This document shows, piece after piece, positions 59,749 to 64,000 of a stretch of 64,000 nt of DNA (within the stretch, counting starts at the first letter, position 1; each line of letters opens with the position of its first letter). Source of the DNA: Candidatus Poribacteria bacterium. Its GTDB lineage: Bacteria > Poribacteria > WGA-4E > PCPOR2b. The notes below the pieces were generated by a model. The model searched no databases and had not been told where the DNA came from. It was given only the letters and a program-made list of their open reading frames with translations. Position numbers and translations under genes: made by a program. The DNA is taken from contig JAJEAL010000145.1 in assembly GCA_022822785.1 (NCBI GenBank), forward strand, positions 32,797 to 96,796, in the 5' to 3' direction.

Positions 59749-60477
59749 TTAACCGTCAGGCTGATCGGGAACCTCACGGTGAAACCCTTCAATCTCAGTC
59801 AGCGTTAAGCGGCGATATTTCCCGACCGAGAGCCGTCCCAGCGACAGCGATCCTATCCTTATCCGTTTGAGATATACCACCGTGTGACCCACGGCGTGAA
59901 ACATACGCCGAATCTGTCGCTTCTTTCCCTCGTGGATAACAACCTTGAACTGTGTCTGCCCCGATCGCCGTCCAATCTGGCTGACCTGCGCGGAAATGGT
60001 TACCCCCGTTTCAATCTCAATTCCCTCTCGCAGCCGCTGTATCGTCTGCCGAGTCGGTTGCCCCGCCACCCATGCAACGTAGGTCTTCTGAATCTCATGA
60101 CTCGGATGGAGGATTCGATGGGCAAAATCCCCATCGTTTGTCATCAACAGCAGTCCTTCAGTCTCTAAATCCAATCGCCCGATCGGATAGATGCGTTCGG
60201 GGATGTCGCGTACCAATGCCATGACCGTCGGACGGCCGCGCTCGTCCCGCACCGTTGTAACATAACCCGCCGGTTTATTGAGCATGAGGTAGATCCGCTC
60301 CGGCTGCCCACGCACCAGCTCTCCATCAAAGATAATCTCATCCTGCTGCGGATCGATGTGGGTGCCGGGGATCAACACCCGTTCACCATTGACGGTGACC
60401 TGTCCCGTCGAGATATATCTCTTCGCGTCCCGTCGGGAGGCGATGCCGGACTCAGAGAGGAATTTTTCGAGGCGCAT
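59749..60477 (-). CDS. Pseudouridine synthase of the RsuA/RluB/E/F family
   Basis: A protein of 242 residues. An S4 RNA-binding domain occupies residues 1-48 (MRLEKFLSESGIASRRDAKR), then the catalytic domain with RIYLMLNKPAGYVTTV, the motif IGRLDLETEGLLLMTNDGD (catalytic Asp) and TYVAWVAGQPTRQTIQRL. The end (GKKRQIRRMFHAVGHTVVYL) has the usual KR motif. It modifies uridine in rRNA; the length and sequence fit RluB more than RsuA, but the exact site is not decided. Confidence 0.93.
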   Translation of the reverse strand: MRLEKFLSESGIASRRDAKRYISTGQVTVNGERVLIPGTHIDPQQDEIIFDGELVRGQPERIYLMLNKPAGYVTTVRDERGRPTVMALVRDIPERIYPIGRLDLETEGLLLMTNDGDFAHRILHPSHEIQKTYVAWVAGQPTRQTIQRLREGIEIETGVTISAQVSQIGRRSGQTQFKVVIHEGKKRQIRRMFHAVGHTVVYLKRIRIGSLSLGRLSVGKYRRLTLTEIEGFHREVPDQPDG

Positions 60478-60876
60478 TTTTTAAACTGTCCCTAAAATAA
60501 GTAGACACGGAGCATGAAAAACAGTAGAATAGCCCACACATCTACCCATCATTTGCGATAAGTGTGTTAAAGTAGTAGCCACACTCCGTACGCTGTAACC
60601 CTTATGCTAACCACAGCACGGAGCGATAGGTATATACGGAATAAGCGCCGGTAGCGTTTCGCTCCAGCGGAGCGATATGTCTATAGCACCACAATCCGCC
60701 ATCTCCTGCGCTCCAGAGGAGCGCCATGTATAAAGTTCATTAATCCAATGAATTTGTGGCTTGCATCAAAATAAACGATATACTCAAAAATTTTATTGTG
60801 ATAGAAAACTACAAGCCCTGTCAAGTGGAAAATCGATAAACTAGAGATACGCAAGTGAAGATATAAGGAGGTCAAA
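60478..60876. other. Gap with short GCTCCAGCGGAGC repeats
   Basis: 399 bp between divergent genes. GCTCCAGCGGAGCG at 60661, a degenerate copy at 60711 (CTCCAGAGGAGCG) and GGAGCGATAGGTATA at 60620 belong to a small palindromic repeat also present at 62097. No gene was accepted here. Confidence 0.5.
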
Positions 60877-61713
60877 ATGCGACTTGGTGGACCAATATTT
60901 GGTGACAGCTCCACTCCAGACAGCTGGGCGGAAACCGTCAAAAATCACGGCTACAGCGCTGCCTTCTGTCCCGTGGACGCAGACACCGACGACGTGACGA
61001 TCGACGCCTACATCGAAGCCGCAAAAAAAGCGGACATCGTTATTGCTGAAGTCGGCGCATGGAGCAATCCAATCAGTATTGACGATGCAGAACGCGAAGC
61101 TGCCCTAGAAAAGTGTCGCGTACAACTTGCACTCGCCGATCGGGTCGGTGCAAACTGCTGCGTGAACATCGCCGGCTCCCGCGGACCTAAGTGGGACGGA
61201 CCGCACCCTGATAATCTGACAGATGATACCTTCGACCTAATCGTCGAAAGTGTCCGCTCAATTATTGATGATGTGAAGCCTACACGGACCTTCTACACAC
61301 TCGAAATGATGCCGTGGGCCTATCCCGATAGCGCCGATAGCTACCTCCGCCTTATTGAAGCTATCAATCGGGCACAATGCGCTGTCCATCTCGACCCTGT
61401 CAACATCGTCAACAGTCCTGAACGCTACTTCCGCAGCGGCGATCTCATCCGTGACTGTTTCGCGAAACTGGGACCACACATGAAAAGCTGTCATGCGAAA
61501 GACATCACCCTCGCCAACAAGTTGACCGTTCACCTCGATGAAACCCGCCCCGGTCTGGGTAGACTTGACTATGCGACATATCTACGTGAACTGAATCGGC
61601 TCGCCCCGGATGTACCGTTGATGCTTGAACATCTGCCCTCTGCCGAAGAGTATGCGCTCGGCGCCCAACATATCCGATCGGTTGCGGCGGAAGTCGGTGT
61701 CACAATTCAATAA
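60877..61713 (+). CDS. Sugar phosphate isomerase/epimerase family (TIM barrel) protein
   Basis: A protein of 278 residues with AAGGAGG upstream. MRLGGPIFGDSSTPDSWA, GANCCVNIAGSRGPKWDGP, YTLEMMPWAYPDSADSY, CAVHLDPVNIVNSP and MKSCHAKDITLANKLTVHL fit the AP-endonuclease-2-like xylose isomerase fold with metal-binding Glu, Asp and His. Members isomerise keto-sugars and related compounds. Metal ligands look complete. Substrate unknown. Confidence 0.87.
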   Translation: MRLGGPIFGDSSTPDSWAETVKNHGYSAAFCPVDADTDDVTIDAYIEAAKKADIVIAEVGAWSNPISIDDAEREAALEKCRVQLALADRVGANCCVNIAGSRGPKWDGPHPDNLTDDTFDLIVESVRSIIDDVKPTRTFYTLEMMPWAYPDSADSYLRLIEAINRAQCAVHLDPVNIVNSPERYFRSGDLIRDCFAKLGPHMKSCHAKDITLANKLTVHLDETRPGLGRLDYATYLRELNRLAPDVPLMLEHLPSAEEYALGAQHIRSVAAEVGVTIQ

Positions 61714-61720
61714 ACCTGTG

Positions 61721-61780
61721 GAACAGAAACCGAGTTTTTTTTCAAAACTCGGTTTCTCTTTGTACTTTCTTTTATATGAG
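61721..61780. repeat. CATG hairpin repeat, left end lost
   Basis: GAACAGAAACCGAGTTTTTT and TTCAAAACTCGGTTTCTC make the stem; the right end is TTTATATGAG. It follows the sugar isomerase stop by a few bases. Confidence 0.75.
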
Positions 61781-61803
61781 TCTTGTGATTTAAGGAGGAG
61801 AAA

Positions 61804-62069
61804 ATGACCCCAATTGGATCTGGGTTCAAGGCAGCTGCAAGTCGGTTGTGGCGGTGCTGGACGAGACCATGCCGCCAAAGCAAAAAGTCTGAGACTTCAA
61901 TTGGGCCGAAGGTCAAATCTTCGAGCAGAACAAAGGCACCGCCGGCTACCCCGATGGACTGGCGGGGACAATTTTCTGGAAGAGCGGTGGACTCTCCACA
62001 GTCATTAGCACCGACCAAGGAATGAACCCCCAAGGGTCGTGGCTTGGTTCGCTCATCACGCCTAAGTAA
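61804..62069 (+). pseudogene. Frameshifted gene remnant after a good ribosome-binding site
   Basis: AAGGAGG with an ATG at 61804 shows that a gene started here. In one frame the first part reads QVGCGGAGRDHAAKAKSLR, like the Rossmann start of an oxidoreductase. In another frame the stretch 61893-62069 is open: FNWAEGQIFEQNKGTAGYP, then LSTVISTDQGMNPQGSWLG, with a stop (TAA) supplied by the right end of a TATGGT/ACCATA element. The frames do not join, so the gene is broken. Confidence 0.55.
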
Positions 62070-62281
62070 TTCTAAAATCTGCCATAGATTGTTTTTCGCT
62101 CCAGCGGAGCGTAATGTCTATAGAAATCGGTAGGGACTTACGCAGCGCGTTCATAAGTCTGATAAGGAGGATTTAGGGGATTAAAAATCAAAAATCTACC
62201 CCCGTGTGCCAAATTCGTGTAAGTTCTGTATACGTTCGATAGATCAGGATTTTGATAGATAATGGGCGACTAAGGTGGAGG

Positions 62282-63718
62282 TTAGTTTGCCTTGCCAGAT
62301 TCATAAATTCGCCAAGCCCCATCCTCTTTTCGCATCTTAATAACTATATCTGATGGTGCCGGTCTGTTCTCCATTTCTGCCCCCGGAATCTCCGCTAGCG
62401 CCGCCGCTTGGTGTTCTTCCGGTAAATTCTGCATCACCATTCCTACCAGCTCTCTGAACTGTAGTTCCGGTTCTCTCAACCGGAAATGGAATTCACCGCC
62501 TACATATTCGCTACTCACAATTTCTGTCCTACCAACTGTTCGGCTCAATATTTCCTCAGCGAACCGCTTCGCCTCCGGTCCTGTTTCCGCGATTTCTATT
62601 TTCGCGTCTTCTAAGGCAGGGAGGCTACTTTCCGCTTCTTCTTTGGCAGCTCCTGTCAAGAGTGGGAGCGCTGCCTTAAAGTCGAGATGCTTAGACGCCT
62701 CCAGATAGGCATTCATCACATCTTCGGCAGACCGGCCCTCATCGTCTAATAACATAGAGGCGCCCGTTGTAACACTCGGCTCTGAATCTGGTTGAAATTC
62801 CGCCTCTGTCGTGAATTGTGATGTATCTATCTCTTCTAGAAAGACATCATCAGTTGGCTCTATCCCTTCTCCGGGCTCGATCACGGCAATTTGTGACGGA
62901 TTGTCCCGGCTTTCTGTATCCTGAGTGAAATTAGTTTGGGCGGTCAATGCTTTGAAACTATTTCGTGGACGTGGAGTGCCATCCTCCCACGGCGACAAAT
63001 ACACCCGTTCCTTGATTGTGGGCGCGTGCATCTGGCGGATACCGACAAAACCGATAAAAATCAGCGCAATCAGCGCTGCTACACCAACCGTTATCTTAGG
63101 CACCGTTCCAACTTTCATGGCAGTTAGCCCCCCTGAGTATATCTTTTTTAGTGTCGTTGTGGGAGAAACGAAGATGCCAGTGAGAAGGGATCGCAACCGT
63201 TTGGAGAGTTGTCGCTTCGCACGCGACAACCGAGACGCAACTGCGTTATATGACAGTCCATGCGCGTTTATCAGTTCGTCGTAGCTCGCACCCTCCAAAT
63301 AGAAGGCGCGGACAAGCTCCCTGTCTTTCTGCGGAAGTGTCTCTATTGTTCGGCGAATCAACTCTCTCTGTTCCAGTCGGATCAATTGCTCATCAGGTGA
63401 ATCCTCCGTTTGAAGTGTCTGTTCGTTTACTTCATCAAGGGATACAGTCTCGTCTCTCTGTTTTCGGAGCCACTGTCGCGCACAATTCCGCGTTATCTCA
63501 GCCAACCAACTCTTGAATTTAGTCGCATCCTCAAGCTGCCCTAATCCTTGATAGGCGTTGAAGAAGGCGTCTTGCACCACCTCTTCGGCGTCATGGGCAT
63601 TATCCACGATCTCGCCTACGATTGCATAAACATAGGCGTAGTACTCCCGCATCAGATCAGCAAAAGCCTCTTCATCTCCAGTTTGCGCGCGATAGATGAG
63701 CGTATTTTCCTTAGCCAT
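62282..63718 (-). CDS. ECF sigma factor fused to a membrane helix and C-terminal domain
   Basis: A protein of 478 residues. Region 2 of an ECF sigma factor is at residues 15-80 (DNAHDAEEVVQDAFFNAYQG), region 4 at 118-176 (ETLPQKDRELVRAFYLEGAS, LSYNAVASRLSRAKRQL). Residues 208-227 (KITVGVAALIALIFIGFVGI) are a membrane helix. The rest is an extracytoplasmic part with an acidic linker and a domain with DVMNAYLEASKHLDFKAALP, a SnoaL/DUF4878-like shape. The sigma factor thus carries its own membrane anchor and likely sensor instead of a separate anti-sigma protein. The promoter region upstream holds an inverted repeat (63878-63936). Confidence 0.82.
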   Translation of the reverse strand: MAKENTLIYRAQTGDEEAFADLMREYYAYVYAIVGEIVDNAHDAEEVVQDAFFNAYQGLGQLEDATKFKSWLAEITRNCARQWLRKQRDETVSLDEVNEQTLQTEDSPDEQLIRLEQRELIRRTIETLPQKDRELVRAFYLEGASYDELINAHGLSYNAVASRLSRAKRQLSKRLRSLLTGIFVSPTTTLKKIYSGGLTAMKVGTVPKITVGVAALIALIFIGFVGIRQMHAPTIKERVYLSPWEDGTPRPRNSFKALTAQTNFTQDTESRDNPSQIAVIEPGEGIEPTDDVFLEEIDTSQFTTEAEFQPDSEPSVTTGASMLLDDEGRSAEDVMNAYLEASKHLDFKAALPLLTGAAKEEAESSLPALEDAKIEIAETGPEAKRFAEEILSRTVGRTEIVSSEYVGGEFHFRLREPELQFRELVGMVMQNLPEEHQAAALAEIPGAEMENRPAPSDIVIKMRKEDGAWRIYESGKAN

Positions 63719-63877
63719 GGTTCCTCATTTCTCCTTTACACCTTATCAAGATGCAGTTCCGAGATTTTTTTGGCACTTTTTTGCTCTGAAATGTCATTCT
63801 AAGTGATTTCAGGTAAGTAATTGGACATTGGACAAATGTGTTTGTCCCGTTGGCATATATCTGTATTTTGAAAGTAG

Positions 63878-63936
63878 GATTGTCCAAAAACTTATTTTAA
63901 GGTGTTTTCAATCCTCAGATAAGTTTTTGGACAATC
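63878..63936. promoter_or_regulatory. 18-bp perfect inverted repeat upstream of the sigma factor gene
   Basis: GATTGTCCAAAAACTTAT (63878-63895) and ATAAGTTTTTGGACAATC (63919-63936) are exact inverted repeats with a 23-base spacer. A terminator of a gene beyond the window, a binding site or a short mobile element are all possible. Confidence 0.6.
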
Positions 63937-64000
63937 GAAAATCAATTGTTAAATCAGAGGGAGGTTGGGTATTGTGTTCCTTGAAGAACAGATGGACTGC

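Noticed and set aside
60681..60941. Minus-strand ORF of 86 codons in the gap before the sugar isomerase
   Set aside because: It overlaps the start of the isomerase gene and short repeats; no ribosome-binding site and no recognised motif.
1..64000. tRNA and rRNA genes
   Set aside because: No cloverleaf-like or rRNA-like sequence was recognised, including a tRNA-Sec that might have been expected near selD; this was by eye only.

Overview
The window looks like a chromosome segment of an uncultured, metabolically versatile bacterium. The mixture is most like 'Candidatus Poribacteria' or a related sponge or marine lineage: many Gfo/Idh/MocA oxidoreductases, a phytanoyl-CoA dioxygenase family protein, a DegT aminotransferase, a giant Ycf48/BNR-repeat lipoprotein, a dockerin-bearing secreted glycosidase-like protein with a PNPFNPET-type tail, Rpn/PD-(D/E)XK genes and very many short interspersed repeats. 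The lineage is inferred from gene content only; there is no rRNA in the window.

Layout. 0-0.5 kb: 5' part of an enolase-superfamily gene. 0.6-4.5 kb: BMP-type binding protein followed by a HerA-NurA pair. 4.8-10.7 kb: VWA protein, MATE exporter, a RelA-ZFD/DUF2250 protein, DegT aminotransferase and Gfo/Idh oxidoreductase. 10.8-14.8 kb: a VWA / PP2C / kinase-TPR operon (TerY-P-type triad). 15-21 kb: HicB-like orphan, oxidoreductase, PhyH dioxygenase, Rpn nuclease, GlmL-like chaperone with a small partner. 21-28 kb: gpsA, then a selenium neighbourhood. A SenB-like selenosugar synthase lies beside selD, whose active site is an in-frame UGA followed by a SECIS-like hairpin. A MetE-like methyltransferase also has an in-frame UGA at a predicted zinc-ligand position, with a similar hairpin. 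Upstream are an amidohydrolase, a DUF59 protein and a truncated alcohol dehydrogenase. 28-30 kb: orphan BrnA, a lipoprotein and small membrane proteins. 30.8-37.8 kb (plus strand): the 1345-residue Ycf48-repeat lipoprotein, a VWA protein, an oxidoreductase and a deleted Rpn gene. 38-48 kb (minus): 2-hydroxyacid dehydrogenase, lipA, hflC, hflK, a large outer-membrane-like protein, a DUF433/DUF5615 pair, TIR-TPR protein and cytochrome b. 48.4-49.7 kb: an IS630-type element next to a truncated GH4 gene. 49.9-59.3 kb (plus): DUF6259/dockerin protein, YdjY-acylphosphatase fusion, inositol-monophosphatase-like enzyme, exported protein, PQQ-propeller protein. 59.7-63.7 kb: RsuA/RluB-type pseudouridine synthase, sugar isomerase-like protein, a gene remnant, and an ECF sigma factor fused to a membrane anchor and C-terminal domain.

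The spaces between genes are filled with several families of short non-coding repeats: a CATG-ended hairpin of about 84 bp, a TATGGT...ACCATA family of about 100-140 bp with exchangeable cores, a GGACTTACGCA-ended element, a CCCGATAAATCGGG palindrome and a 41-bp tandem repeat. The most interesting part is the 22-28 kb selenium region, because ordinary ORF calling splits one of its selenoprotein genes and truncates the other.
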